Shown: positions 8,424 to 17,193, counted from the first letter of the stretch. The stretch: DNA of 64,000 nt from Hyphomicrobiaceae bacterium UBA7697 (GCA_002482645.1 DLGJ01000005.1:425435-489434), one strand, 5' to 3'. Numbers and translations: made by a program. The notes: generated from the letters alone by a model not told the origin.

Positions 8424-9018
8424 TCTGGAATCAACATCCGCCCTTCATGGCTTTGCGGCCCCTGGCCGTTACGGCAAACGGGATGGAGACGCCGGCGTCA
8501 CCGCGTCGGAGCGGAAGAATTTGGGGCTCGCGACGATCGCCGCCCGCAAAGGTCAGGAAGCTGCCCTCAAGGCGGCCATCCAGAGCGCTTACGGCGCCGA
8601 TCTCCCGGACGGGTCCACGTCGGCGGTCGGCAAGGGTGTGCGTTTCATCGGTATCGGGCCGGGCCAGTGGTTCGCCGTGTCCGATTCCCTGGCCAACGAG
8701 GCTCTGGCCGACGAGCTTTCGACGAAGCTCCAAGGGCTTGCTTCGATCGCCGACCATAGTAGCGGCCGGGCCGTCATGCGCATCGAGGGGCCGGCCGTGA
8801 AGGACGCGCTCGCGAAAGGGCTTGCGATCGATCTCGATCCTCGCGTTTTCGTCGACGGCGCCGCGGCCACGAGCACGCTTAGCCACATGGGCGTCCTGCT
8901 CTGGCGGGATGGCGATGCCTACGACGTCGCCCTGTTCCGGAGCGTGGGTGGCAGCTTCTGGGGCTGGCTACGCGCCTCCGCGGCGGAATACGGCCTGGAG
9001 TTCGTCACGACATCGTGA
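8416..9018 (+). CDS. mgdD: N-methylglutamate dehydrogenase / sarcosine-oxidase-type gamma subunit
   Basis: 200 residues from a GTG start. I chose GTG 8416 because an AAGGAGAG box at 8401-8408 sits 7 bases upstream and the start lies inside the end of mgdC, giving translational coupling. The protein resembles the SoxG gamma subunit, a single GcvT-like fold (VGKGVRFIGIGPGQWFAVSD, HSSGRAVMRIEGPAVKDALA, LSHMGVLLWRDGDAYDVALF, SVGGSFWGWL). It completes the four-subunit enzyme; the gamma subunit has no catalytic cofactor of its own in known structures. Last gene of mgdABCD. Confidence 0.88.
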   Translation: MSNLESTSALHGFAAPGRYGKRDGDAGVTASERKNLGLATIAARKGQEAALKAAIQSAYGADLPDGSTSAVGKGVRFIGIGPGQWFAVSDSLANEALADELSTKLQGLASIADHSSGRAVMRIEGPAVKDALAKGLAIDLDPRVFVDGAAATSTLSHMGVLLWRDGDAYDVALFRSVGGSFWGWLRASAAEYGLEFVTTS

Positions 9019-9077
9019 TCGGCCGGGAAGGCAAGATGACCTTCCAAGACACCATCGCCTGTTTGGGATTTTCGGCA

Positions 9078-9098
9078 AAGGCCGGTAGGATCGGCCTT
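9078..9098 (+). other. Stem-loop downstream of mgdD
   Basis: AAGGCCG and CGGCCTT form a 7-bp stem with a 7-base loop, 60 bases after mgdD. A smaller hairpin (CGGAGC/GCTCCG) follows at about 9110-9124. There is no U tract, so neither is a classical intrinsic terminator. They may protect the 3' end of the operon transcript or be incidental. Nothing else is visible in 9019-9201. Confidence 0.3.
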
Positions 9099-9201
9099 GT
9101 GAGGGGGTCGGAGCATGAGCTCCGAGGCGGTCCCGGCCGGCCGCAGGCGAGGTTCTCGGTGAGAGCGTGGCCGTCAGCTCTCCGATGGTGAGACTCATCA
9201 G

Positions 9202-9636
9202 ATGAATCGTCCCGCGATCGCAACGCTTCTGCTTGGCGTCATGTGTTGGGGCCCGGCGGCGGCTGAACCGGATCAGCCCACCCGCATGGGCGCGGACAAG
9301 GAAAAGACCGTCTACGTACAACTTATCGTCAAGGCCTGCCGCGCGGTCGAGACGCCGTTACAGCCCATCAATCAGGGCAAGATCTACGACAACGAAAAGC
9401 CGATGACGGCCGACGAACGCAAGGCCACTATTTTTGCCGCGGGCTGTATCGACGTGCCGGTTCCCATGGACTTCCTCGCCGATGCGATGTCGCCCAATGC
9501 GTGCATCGGCCGGGGCGGGTACATCGCGGCCATGCAGTTTCTGCAGCAGCGGCAAGACCTTCATGAGTTTCCGGCCGTGGGCGCGTGGCACTGCGTGATC
9601 ACCGACCACGAAGTCGTCGGCGCCTCGACCATGTAG
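9202..9636 (+). CDS. Secreted or periplasmic hypothetical protein
   Basis: 144 residues. The N-terminus MNRPAIATLLLGVMCWGPAAAEP is a Sec-type signal peptide with cleavage likely after AAA. The mature protein has four cysteines (residues about 52, 81, 101 and 131), which could form two disulfides in the periplasm. It ends with a good intrinsic terminator (9685-9721), so it is probably a single-gene unit. I do not recognise the family, and the neighbours do not define a role. Confidence 0.65.
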   Translation: MNRPAIATLLLGVMCWGPAAAEPDQPTRMGADKEKTVYVQLIVKACRAVETPLQPINQGKIYDNEKPMTADERKATIFAAGCIDVPVPMDFLADAMSPNACIGRGGYIAAMQFLQQRQDLHEFPAVGAWHCVITDHEVVGASTM

Positions 9637-9684
9637 GGCAATACGTCGCGCCGCGAGGCGTGGAACAGTATCGGTCGTGACACG

Positions 9685-9721
9685 AAGAGGCATGGTGGCC
9701 GTTCGCCGTGCCTCTTTTTTG
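9685..9721 (+). terminator. Intrinsic terminator after the 9202-9636 gene
   Basis: Perfect 8-bp stem AAGAGGCA/TGCCTCTT (9685-9692 and 9709-9716) continuing into a run of T on the plus strand. Confidence 0.85.
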
Positions 9722-9881
9722 TGCCTGGAGCGGTTCGCGCCGAAGATGCCTGGGGTCTGGAAAGGCCATTCATGGCGCCGCTGCACGGATGCCGCAATGA
9801 GGCCTCTGGGGATTGCCGCCGGCGGATTTCATTGTCACGCTGTGCGCGGGATTGTCCGACACCCAGACAGGGTCTCCAGAA

Positions 9882-11642
9882 ATGCTTCACGTGCCGCCTC
9901 TCGTATCGACGCTGACGATTGGCCTCGTGCTCGCGTTCAGTCTGGGCCTGGTGGCCCATCGGCTGAAGTTGCCGCCGCTGGTCGGCTATCTGGTGGCGGG
10001 CATCGTCATCGGCTTCGCGCCAGCGGTCGGCGCCGACCAGAACATCGCCAACCAGCTCTCCGAGGTGGGAGTCATTCTTCTGCTCTTCGGTGTCGGGCTG
10101 CACTTTTCGCTGCAGGATCTGTTGTCGGTTCGGGCCATCGCCATTCCCGGCGCGATCGTGCAAGGGCTTCTCGCCACGCCACTCGGCATGGCTGTCGGCT
10201 GGGCCCTCGGCTGGAGCCCGGCGGCGGGGTTTATCTTCGGCTTGGCCCTGTCCGTGGCCAGCACGGTCGTGCTGTTGCGCATGCTGCAGGAACGGCGCCT
10301 CATCGACACCGAGCGCGGCAAGATCACCATCGGCTGGCTGATTGTCCAGGACATCGCCATGGTGCTCGCCTTGGTTTTGCTGCCGGCGATCACCCGGCTG
10401 TTCGAGGGGGATGCGCCGCCCGACGTGAGCACGATGTTGGCTCAGACGGCGGAGGTGGTTGGCAAGCTGCTGGTGTTCACGCTGGCCATGCTGGTAATCG
10501 GCAAGAAGCTGATCCCCGCGCTCCTTCATTACGTCGCTCATACGGGAAGCCGCGAGCTCTTCCGCCTTGCCGTGCTGTCGATTGCGCTCGGCTTCGCGTT
10601 CTTGGCGGCCGAACTGTTCGGCGTGTCCCTGGCGCTTGGCGCTTTCTTCGCGGACATGGTGTTGAGCGAATCTCAGCTCAGCCAGCAGGCGGCCACGGAG
10701 TCGCTGCCTCTGCGCGATGCCTTCGCGGTGCTGTTCTTCGTCTCGGTCGGCATGCTGTTCCATCCGGCCATTATCGTGGACGCGCCGCTTGCGGTGCTCG
10801 CGACCGTGGTCATCATCGTTGTCGCGAAGTCCATCGCCGCCTACGCGGTGGTGCGCGCGTTCGGGCAGTCTCACGACACGGGACTGATGATCTCCGTATC
10901 GCTCGCGCAGATCGGCGAATTCTCGTTCATTCTGGCCAATCTCGGCATGCGGCTCAACGTGCTGCCCAGCGAAGGGCGGGACCTCATTCTCGCCGGTGCG
11001 ATCATTACGATCCTGCTCAACCCGATCCTGTTCTCCGCGCTGGACCGGTACTTCGCCCGGCGCGACAAGGCGTCCGGCGGTATGGTGCCGGTGCCGGAGC
11101 CGTTGGAGGAAAGCGAGGCGCAAGCCGATGAGGCGACGCCGATCCGCGAGCACATACCGGTTACCGGCCTGACGGATCATGTCGTCCTCGTTGGTCATGG
11201 CCGGGTGGGACGGTTCGTCTCCAAGGCTCTGCGCGAGAGGAATACCCCCCTCTACATCATCGAGGACGACGGGGACGATACCGCGGAGCTCAAGGCGCAG
11301 GGCGTCGAAGTCTTGCACGGCAACGCCGCCGATCCCGAGGTGATCAAATCGGCCAACCTCGCCGACGCGCGCTGCCTCCTCATCGCGATTCCCGACGCAT
11401 TCGAAGGCGGTCAAGTGGTCGAACAGGCTCGTGCGATCAACCCCGAACTCAGGATCGTTGCCCGGGCCCATTCGGAGGCGGAGATCGACCACCTCGCCAC
11501 CCATGGCGCGGACTTCGTGGTCATGGGCGAGCACGAGATCGGCAAGGCCATGCTCGGCGAGCTCAATCGCCAGCCGGCGCCGCTGGAAGACGGCGGCGCG
11601 GAGCAGGCCATGGCCGGCGCGGGCCCAATTCGCGGCCGCTAG
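9882..11642 (+). CDS. CPA2-family monovalent cation:proton antiporter (Kef/YbaL type)
   Basis: 586 residues from the ATG at 9882; upstream codons in the same frame do not look coding. Residues 1-390 are a Na+/H+ exchanger-type membrane domain with about 12 hydrophobic segments (LPPLVGYLVAGIVIGFAPAV, SEVGVILLLFGVGLHFSLQD, LSVASTVVLLRMLQERRLID). Residues from about 430 form a cytoplasmic TrkA-N nucleotide-binding domain (DHVVLVGHGRVGRFVSKAL, NAADPEVIKSANLADARCLL). This matches YbaL/RosB-like CPA2 transporters, which move K+ or Na+ against protons under control of a bound nucleotide. The exact ion is unknown. It converges on the DUF779 gene with only 20 bases between stop codons. Confidence 0.88.
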   Translation: MLHVPPLVSTLTIGLVLAFSLGLVAHRLKLPPLVGYLVAGIVIGFAPAVGADQNIANQLSEVGVILLLFGVGLHFSLQDLLSVRAIAIPGAIVQGLLATPLGMAVGWALGWSPAAGFIFGLALSVASTVVLLRMLQERRLIDTERGKITIGWLIVQDIAMVLALVLLPAITRLFEGDAPPDVSTMLAQTAEVVGKLLVFTLAMLVIGKKLIPALLHYVAHTGSRELFRLAVLSIALGFAFLAAELFGVSLALGAFFADMVLSESQLSQQAATESLPLRDAFAVLFFVSVGMLFHPAIIVDAPLAVLATVVIIVVAKSIAAYAVVRAFGQSHDTGLMISVSLAQIGEFSFILANLGMRLNVLPSEGRDLILAGAIITILLNPILFSALDRYFARRDKASGGMVPVPEPLEESEAQADEATPIREHIPVTGLTDHVVLVGHGRVGRFVSKALRERNTPLYIIEDDGDDTAELKAQGVEVLHGNAADPEVIKSANLADARCLLIAIPDAFEGGQVVEQARAINPELRIVARAHSEAEIDHLATHGADFVVMGEHEIGKAMLGELNRQPAPLEDGGAEQAMAGAGPIRGR

Positions 11643-11662
11643 AAAGGAACTCCGCGAGTTAA

Positions 11663-12040
11663 CTAAGCGCTGACTCGTTCCGCCTCTTCCACCGCGTCCG
11701 CCTCGTCGTCGGTGAATACGCGTCCGCGCGTCAGGAAACGCACCCCTTCCGGCGCCTCGAGCGAAAAACCGGAACCGCGTCCCTTCACCACGTCGATGAT
11801 GAGTTGCGTGTGCTTCCAATACTCGAACTGATCGGCATCCATATAGAACGGCGCGCCGCCGATCTCTCCGAGACGCACATCGTTGCCGCCGACCTTGAAC
11901 TCGTTGGCCGGATAGCACATGGGCGCCGAGCCGTCGCAGCAGCCACCGGATTGATGAAACATCAGCGGCCCGTGCATGCCTTTGAGAGTCTCGATCAATT
12001 CCAGCGCCGCATCCGTCGCGAGAACCCGCTCAACCATCAT
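11663..12040 (-). CDS. DUF779 protein, partner of the aldehyde dehydrogenase
   Basis: 125 residues from the first of two consecutive ATG codons; AAGGGG four bases upstream supports it. The conserved core MFHQSGGCCDGSAPMCYP, with neighbouring Cys residues, and WKHTQLIIDVVKGRGSGFSL mark the DUF779 family. These genes are regularly found directly after acetaldehyde/aldehyde dehydrogenase genes of the ExaC/AcoD type, as here (95 bases downstream). The biochemical role is not established; the vicinal Cys pair suggests redox or metal chemistry, which is inference. Confidence 0.88.
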   Translation of the reverse strand: MMVERVLATDAALELIETLKGMHGPLMFHQSGGCCDGSAPMCYPANEFKVGGNDVRLGEIGGAPFYMDADQFEYWKHTQLIIDVVKGRGSGFSLEAPEGVRFLTRGRVFTDDEADAVEEAERVSA

Positions 12041-12061
12041 GATACCCCTTGAAAGCGCAAA

Positions 12062-12121
12062 GGCCCGGCGGGGAAACCCGCCGAGCCGCTGCAAACATCG
12101 CCGTGGCAAGCGGAGCTTGCC
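12062..12121 (-). other. Two intercistronic hairpins between the aldehyde dehydrogenase and DUF779 genes
   Basis: CGGCGGG-GAAA-CCCGCCG (core 12066-12083, extended by GGC/GCC outside) and GGCAAGC-GGA-GCTTGCC (12105-12121) lie in the 95-base gap within the presumed aldehyde dehydrogenase-DUF779 transcript. Neither has a U tract. They could adjust the amount of the downstream gene relative to the enzyme. Confidence 0.45.
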
Positions 12122-12135
12122 GTGAACGCCTCGGC

Positions 12136-13656
12136 CTAGAAGAAGCCTAGCGCTTTGGGGCTGTAGCTCACCAGCATGTTTTTGGTCTGCTGGTAGTGAT
12201 CGAGCATCATCTTGTGCGTCTCGCGCCCGATGCCCGACTTCTTGTAGCCGCCGAAGGCCGCATGTGCCGGATAGAGATGGTAGCAATTGGTCCACACGCG
12301 GCCGGCCTGGATGCCGCGTCCGAAGTGATAGGCGCGGTTGATATCGCGGGTCCACACGCCGGAGCCGAGGCCGTATAGCGTGTCGTTGGCGATCTCGAGC
12401 GCCTCGGCATCGTCCTTGAAGGTCGTGACCGACAGCACCGGTCCGAAGATCTCTTCCTGGAAGATGCGCATCTTGTTATGGCCGCTGAAAACGGTGGGCT
12501 TCATGTAATAGCCCTCGGCGAGATCGCCCTCATGAACGACGCGCTCGCCACCGGTCAGGAGCTCGGCGCCTTCCTTGTTGCCGATATCGACATAGGACAG
12601 GATCTTTTCGAGCTGATCGTTGGACGCCTGCGCGCCGATCATGGTGTCCATGTCGAGCGGGTTGCCCAGCTTGATCTTCTCGACACGCGCGACCGCCTTC
12701 TCGATGAAGCGATCGTAGATGGATTCCTGCACCAGAGCGCGGGACGGGCAGGTGCAGACCTCGCCCTGGTTCAGCGCGAACATCGCGAAACCTTCCAGCG
12801 CCTTGTCGAAATAGTCGTCGTCTTCGGCCATGACGTCGGCGAAGAAGATGTTCGGCGACTTGCCGCCAAGCTCCAGCGTGACCGGGATCAGGTTCTCGGA
12901 CGCATATTGCATGATGAGCCGGCCGGTCGTGGTCTCGCCCGTGAAGGCGATCTTGGCGATGCGCGGGCTTTGAGCCAGCGGCTTACCGGCCTCGACGCCG
13001 AAGCCGTTGACCACGTTGAGGACCCCCGGAGGCAGGATGTCGCCGATCACGTCCATGAGCACCATGATCGACATCGGCGTCTGCTCGGCCGGCTTCATCA
13101 CCACGCAGTTTCCGGCGCCGAGCGCGGGAGCCAGCTTCCAGGATGCCATCAGAAGCGGGAAGTTCCACGGAATGATCTGGCCGACGACGCCGAGCGGCTC
13201 ATGGAAATGATAGGCCACGGTATCGTGGTCGATTTCGCTGAGCGCGCCTTCCTGGGCGCGGACGCACGAAGCGAAGTAGCGGAAATGATCGATCGCCAGT
13301 GGAACGTCGGCGGCCGTCGTCTCGCGGATCGGCTTGCCGTTGTCGATGGTTTCGACGGCGGCCAGGAGCTGGAGATTCTCCTCCATGCGGTCGGCGATCT
13401 TGTTCAGAAGCTTGGCGCGCTCGGCCGGTGCCGTGTTGGCCCACGCCTCTCGCGCCTTGTGCGCGGCATCGAGAGCGAGATCGATGTCCGCCGCTTGAGA
13501 GCGTGCGATCTGGCACACGGATTTGCCTGTGACGGGGCTGATGTTATCGAAATAGCGGCCGTCGACGGGGGCGACCCAGTCTCCCCCGATGAAGTTGTCG
13601 TAGCGGGTTCTGACAGCCACCCGCGCATTCAGAGTTTCGATGACCTCGTGAAGCAT
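12136..13656 (-). CDS. NAD-dependent aldehyde dehydrogenase (ExaC/AcoD type)
   Basis: 506 residues, full length for the aldehyde dehydrogenase superfamily. Visible motifs are [35 protein letters not shown] (nucleotide binding), [16 protein letters not shown] (general-base Glu) and [16 protein letters not shown], whose first Cys is the catalytic thiol. The ACTC-like GEVCTCPSR loop and the DUF779 neighbour place it with acetaldehyde dehydrogenases ExaC, AcoD and AldB. It oxidises short aldehydes to acids in the cytoplasm. GGGAGG upstream of the ATG is a strong ribosome binding site. A 17-bp palindrome (13738-13754) lies 82 bases upstream of the start, and a NosP/NahK-like sensory pair is divergently encoded. 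Confidence 0.9.
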   Translation of the reverse strand: MLHEVIETLNARVAVRTRYDNFIGGDWVAPVDGRYFDNISPVTGKSVCQIARSQAADIDLALDAAHKAREAWANTAPAERAKLLNKIADRMEENLQLLAAVETIDNGKPIRETTAADVPLAIDHFRYFASCVRAQEGALSEIDHDTVAYHFHEPLGVVGQIIPWNFPLLMASWKLAPALGAGNCVVMKPAEQTPMSIMVLMDVIGDILPPGVLNVVNGFGVEAGKPLAQSPRIAKIAFTGETTTGRLIMQYASENLIPVTLELGGKSPNIFFADVMAEDDDYFDKALEGFAMFALNQGEVCTCPSRALVQESIYDRFIEKAVARVEKIKLGNPLDMDTMIGAQASNDQLEKILSYVDIGNKEGAELLTGGERVVHEGDLAEGYYMKPTVFSGHNKMRIFQEEIFGPVLSVTTFKDDAEALEIANDTLYGLGSGVWTRDINRAYHFGRGIQAGRVWTNCYHLYPAHAAFGGYKKSGIGRETHKMMLDHYQQTKNMLVSYSPKALGFF

Positions 13657-13737
13657 TGATACCTCCCTAACAAACTGTTCTGAAAAGCATTCTTAGGCGT
13701 GAAAGGGCGACGGGCCGCGGGGCCTCGACAGCCTCCT

Positions 13738-13754
13738 TGTGATCCTGGATCACA
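13738..13754. promoter_or_regulatory. 17-bp perfect palindrome in the aldehyde dehydrogenase/NosP intergenic region
   Basis: TGTGATCCTGGATCACA: 8-bp arms around a single central T. It resembles Crp/Fnr-type (TGTGA...TCACA) and GntR-type operators, but the spacing is one base longer than a classical Crp site. The whole 314-base gap 13657-13970 has no other gene that I can support. Confidence 0.55.
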
Positions 13755-13970
13755 GCTTAGGCGGACAGCCGATCCAATGCCTATTGTACTTTGGGCCGAC
13801 GGCGAAACCGTGACCGTCCCGAAGGGGTTCCGGCCGGACTACCGGGCCCCATTCGCAGGTGTTATCCTGCATTCCACCAAAGGATAAGCGGTTCCGGACC
13901 GGCACGGACGGGAACGTTCGCGGGTCGCAATGAATCCATGGCCGGATATCGGAGCCGCGGGAGGAACGAT

Positions 13971-15134
13971 TTGGATCGCTTGCCCCGCGCGAAGCGTCAT
14001 TCCTGCGGCGTGCAAACGGCATGGTCCGACGCGGACACCGCCGAAGCCGCCGTCGCCGATATTGCAAGCGTGCTGGATGCAGCCGATCTCGGTCAGCTTC
14101 TGGTGTTCTACTCCCGCCACTACGAGCCTGAGCCTCTCGCCGAAGGCTTTGCCGCCGCATTCGATGGGGTCCCGCTCGTAGGTTGCAGCACGTCCGGGGA
14201 AATCACGCCGGGCGGCTACGCCGACGGCAGCCTTCTCGTGGTGGCCTTTCCCAAGAATGGCTTCAATTTCGTCAGCGGTCTCATTCCCCGCGTGCATCAG
14301 CTAACCGTCGAGGAAGGGACCGAGACCTTGCGGTCGTTGCGGGCGAAGCTCGACAGGCTCGACGGCGGCGGCTCCAATCACTTTGCGATTTCGTTGATCG
14401 ACGGCCTGTCCAAATGCGAGGAAGTGATCGTTTCGGCCATTTCGCTGGCGCTCGACGATATCCCACTGGTCGGCGGGTCGGCCGGCGACAATCTGGCGCT
14501 CAAGGGAACCAGCCTCCTGCACAATGGCGGGGTCTTCCGCGACGCGGCCTTGTTGTTGCTCGTCGCGACGGACTTGCCCGTGCGGATCTTCAATCACGAC
14601 AATTTCGAGCCGACCGGGACCAAGCTCGTGGTCACGGCCTCGGACACGGAGACCCGCACTGTCTACGAGCTCAATGCCGAACCGGCCGCGTTGGAATATG
14701 CGAGTTCGGTGGGCCTCGAACCGTCCTCGCTGGTGCCGATGAGCTTCGCGGCACATCCGGTCGTCGTGCGCGTCGGCGGTGACTACTATTGCCGGTCCAT
14801 CCAGCGCGTGAACGCCGACGGCTCCCTGTCCTTCTTCTGCGCGATCGACGACGGGGTCGTCTTGACCGTGGCCGAGCCCAAAGACATGCTGCACTCGATG
14901 GCCGCGGAGTTCGAACGCCTGGATGCGGCGCTCGGCGGTATCGATTTGGTGCTCGGATTCGAATGCGTGTTGCGCCGGCTCGATGCCGAGAACCGTCAGA
15001 TCAAGCACAAGATGGGCGACCTTTACCGCCGCTATCACGTTGCCGGATTTCAAACCTATGGCGAGCAGTACAACGCGATGCACCTCAACCAGACATTCAC
15101 CGGGGTTGCGATCGGTGCCCAGGCGGCCGGCTGA
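13971..15134 (+). CDS. FIST-domain sensory protein, NosP-like
   Basis: 387 residues from a TTG start at 13971; GGGAGGA five bases upstream favours it over the ATG at 13938. It consists of a FIST_N domain (about 30-220: LLVFYSRHYEPEPLAEGFAA, VPLVGCSTSGEITPGGYADG, DDIPLVGGSAGDNLALKG) and a FIST_C domain (about 235-370: VPMSFAAHPVVVRVGGDYYC, FCAIDDGVVLTVAEPKDML). In Pseudomonas aeruginosa the FIST protein NosP (PA1975) is a heme-based nitric oxide sensor encoded directly before the kinase NahK/ErcS' (PA1976). The same gene pair is present here with a stop/start overlap (TGATG). Heme binding is a prediction; the ligand histidine cannot be assigned by eye. Confidence 0.8.
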   Translation: MDRLPRAKRHSCGVQTAWSDADTAEAAVADIASVLDAADLGQLLVFYSRHYEPEPLAEGFAAAFDGVPLVGCSTSGEITPGGYADGSLLVVAFPKNGFNFVSGLIPRVHQLTVEEGTETLRSLRAKLDRLDGGGSNHFAISLIDGLSKCEEVIVSAISLALDDIPLVGGSAGDNLALKGTSLLHNGGVFRDAALLLLVATDLPVRIFNHDNFEPTGTKLVVTASDTETRTVYELNAEPAALEYASSVGLEPSSLVPMSFAAHPVVVRVGGDYYCRSIQRVNADGSLSFFCAIDDGVVLTVAEPKDMLHSMAAEFERLDAALGGIDLVLGFECVLRRLDAENRQIKHKMGDLYRRYHVAGFQTYGEQYNAMHLNQTFTGVAIGAQAAG

Positions 15135-16519
15135 TGTCCGTTGAGGACCGCGAAGGCTTTGACACCGACGACGCCGTGAATTTGCGGCGCAAGCTGGACA
15201 AGCTGGCCAAGATCAACGCCGTTCTGATGGATCGCGTCGAGCGGTCGATGGATCAGCAGGGGAACGCATTTTCCTTGTTCCAGACCGCGATCGGCCTGGA
15301 CGCCAAGGTCCGCTCCCGGACCGAGGAACTGACCGCGGTTCTGCGGCGCCTCGAATGTTCCAACGAAGCGCTCGTGGTGGCGAAGGAAGAGGCGGAGCGT
15401 GCAAATCTCAGTAAGACGCGGTTTCTCGCCGCCGCAAGCCACGATCTCTTGCAGCCGCTGAACGCGGCGCGCCTGTCCATTTCGGTTCTGTCGGATATGC
15501 AAGGCGATGACGATGCCCGCCATCTCGCGGGACAGGTCGATCAGTCCCTGCAGACCATCGAAGACCTCATCAAGACCTTGCTGGACATTTCGAAGCTCGA
15601 CGCGGGCGTCGTGACGCCGGAGTTCCAGTCGTTCCCGCTTGATTCGGTCTTGTCGGTGCTCGAAGCCAGCTTCGCGCCGCAAGCGGCGGCAAAAGGGCTC
15701 AAGTTCAGAATCCGGCGCTCGAACGTGCTCGCGCGCAGCGATCCGCTGCTGCTTCAGCGGGTCCTGCAAAATCTGGTGTCGAACGCGGTGCGCTACACCG
15801 CCAAGGGCGGCGTGCTGGTCGGAGCCCGGCGTCGCGGCGGCGATTGCGTGATCGACGTCGTGGACACCGGGTGCGGTATCTCCGAGTGCGAGCGCGAGAC
15901 GATGTTCGAGGAGTTCTATCGCGGAGCCGCCGCCGCCGGCAGCGCCCATACGGGCCTCGGGCTCGGCCTCTCGATCGTTCAACGCACGGTCCAGGCGCTC
16001 GGCCATAGGCTCGACGTCAAATCGATCCCGGGGAAGGGGGCTACATTCCGGCTCGCGGTCGCTTGCGACGGCCTGGCGCCGGCGAAGGGACCGCGGCCGG
16101 TACCGGAACTCGCGAGGGTGGAAATCACGCGCGGTGCGGCGGTCGTGCTGATCGAGAACGACGAGCAGGTCCGCGAAGCAACCGTCCGGCTGCTGAACAA
16201 CTGGCAGTGCCGCACGTTGGCGGCATCCCAGCTCAGTGCCTTAGCGCCCCTCTTGGCCGGTCTCGGACGGGCTCCCGATATTATTCTGGCCGATTACCAC
16301 CTGGATGACGGCGGGATCGGGCTCGATGCGGTGAAGGCGCTGCGCGACCGGTTCGGTCCGGCCATTCCGGCCGTGGTGGTTACGGGCGACCGGAGCCCCT
16401 CCGTTGCGGCGGAGGTGGCAGCGGCAAAGTGCGAATTGCTCCACAAGCCGACGAAGCCGGCCGAGTTGCGCGCCTTGATGACCCACCTCTTGGGGGCATT
16501 CTCGACGGCGCGCGCCTAG
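15134..16519 (+). CDS. Soluble hybrid histidine kinase, NahK/ErcS'-like
   Basis: 461 residues. There is no transmembrane segment. The N-terminal 75 residues are a likely coiled coil (NLRRKLDKLAKINAVLMDRV, SRTEELTAVLRRLECSNEAL). A HisKA domain follows (about 88-160) with the phospho-accepting His in LAAASHDLLQPLNAAR. The HATPase domain spans about 200-320 (LQNLVSNAVRYTAKGG, DVVDTGCGISECERE, TGLGLGLSIVQRTVQ). A C-terminal receiver domain (about 340-455) has the phosphorylatable Asp in ILADYHLD and the Lys of LLHKPTKPAEL. The HDLLQPLNAA H-box is typical of NahK/ErcS'. Its start overlaps the NosP-like stop, supporting a sensor-kinase pair. Confidence 0.85.
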   Translation: MSVEDREGFDTDDAVNLRRKLDKLAKINAVLMDRVERSMDQQGNAFSLFQTAIGLDAKVRSRTEELTAVLRRLECSNEALVVAKEEAERANLSKTRFLAAASHDLLQPLNAARLSISVLSDMQGDDDARHLAGQVDQSLQTIEDLIKTLLDISKLDAGVVTPEFQSFPLDSVLSVLEASFAPQAAAKGLKFRIRRSNVLARSDPLLLQRVLQNLVSNAVRYTAKGGVLVGARRRGGDCVIDVVDTGCGISECERETMFEEFYRGAAAAGSAHTGLGLGLSIVQRTVQALGHRLDVKSIPGKGATFRLAVACDGLAPAKGPRPVPELARVEITRGAAVVLIENDEQVREATVRLLNNWQCRTLAASQLSALAPLLAGLGRAPDIILADYHLDDGGIGLDAVKALRDRFGPAIPAVVVTGDRSPSVAAEVAAAKCELLHKPTKPAELRALMTHLLGAFSTARA

Positions 16520-17193
16520 GCGTTGTCCGGCGTCGGGTCCTCTCCGAGGATTGCCTCGAAGTCGAGTTGAGACGTCTTGATCACCGCCTGGGTCCTGCTG
16601 ACCACGTTCAGCTTGCGCAGGATTTCGGAGACATGGGCCTTGACGGTCGTCTCGCTCACGCCGAGTTCGTAGGCGATTTGTTTGTTGAGCTGGCCATGGC
16701 GGATGAGTTGCAGAACGCGCATTTGCGCCGGGGTCAGGTCGGCGACGCGGTCGGCAATATCGCTGGTCCGGCTCGAGGCGCGCGGGTCGAGCGCATTCGG
16801 GGCCGACTCGGCGGGCACGAAGATCGAACCGTTCAGGACTTCGGACAATCCCTCCGCGAGCGTCTCCTTGTCGACCGATTTCGGTACGAATCCCGCGGCG
16901 CCGAGCCGGATCGCTTCCTGGATGATTTTCGGATCGTCCAGGCCCGAAACGATCATGATCGGGATTCGCGGGAAAGAAGAACGCAGCAACATGAGGCCTT
17001 CGAACCCGGTCGTTCCGGGCAGCGACAGATCGAGCAGAACGATCTCGATGCCCGGCTCGTCCTGAATGGCCGTGCGTGCGGCCTCGATGCTGCCCGCCTC
17101 GAGAATTTCGGCGTCCCGCCGCGAAAATTTGACGGCGCTGCGCAGCGCCTCGCGGAACATCGGGTGATCGTCAACGATCAAGATTTTGGTCAT
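16516..17193 (-). CDS. LuxR/NarL-type response regulator (ErbR/AgmR-like)
   Basis: 225 residues: an N-terminal receiver domain with acidic pocket ILIVDDHP, Asp55 in IVLLDLSLPG as phosphorylation site, and Lys in GAAGFVPKS; then a LuxR-type helix-turn-helix at about 150-215 (LTPAQMRVLQLIRHGQLNKQ, GVSETTVKAHVSEILRKLNV). It converges on the kinase gene and shares a CTAG (4-base overlap of the two stops). In P. aeruginosa the equivalent position beside NosP and NahK is held by a LuxR-type regulator of ethanol oxidation genes (PA1978, ErbR/AgmR). Here alcohol and aldehyde dehydrogenase genes flank the module, so they are likely targets. Confidence 0.85.
   Translation of the reverse strand: MTKILIVDDHPMFREALRSAVKFSRRDAEILEAGSIEAARTAIQDEPGIEIVLLDLSLPGTTGFEGLMLLRSSFPRIPIMIVSGLDDPKIIQEAIRLGAAGFVPKSVDKETLAEGLSEVLNGSIFVPAESAPNALDPRASSRTSDIADRVADLTPAQMRVLQLIRHGQLNKQIAYELGVSETTVKAHVSEILRKLNVVSRTQAVIKTSQLDFEAILGEDPTPDNA

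Noticed and set aside
3907..9018. Simple sarcosine oxidase operon (soxBDAG) as the sole reading
   Set aside because: The four subunits fit sarcosine oxidase equally well by eye, but the adjacent mgsABC-like genes and regulators make the N-methylglutamate pathway more likely. Kept as an alternative in the gene notes.
9561..11918. 785-codon open frame on the minus strand opposite the antiporter
   Set aside because: It is antisense to a convincing CPA2 antiporter, shows no family motifs and has the Arg/His/Gln-rich composition typical of antisense frames in GC-rich DNA.
13777..13887. Short ORF upstream of the NosP-like gene
   Set aside because: No ribosome binding site and no conserved-looking sequence; it overlaps the promoter region.
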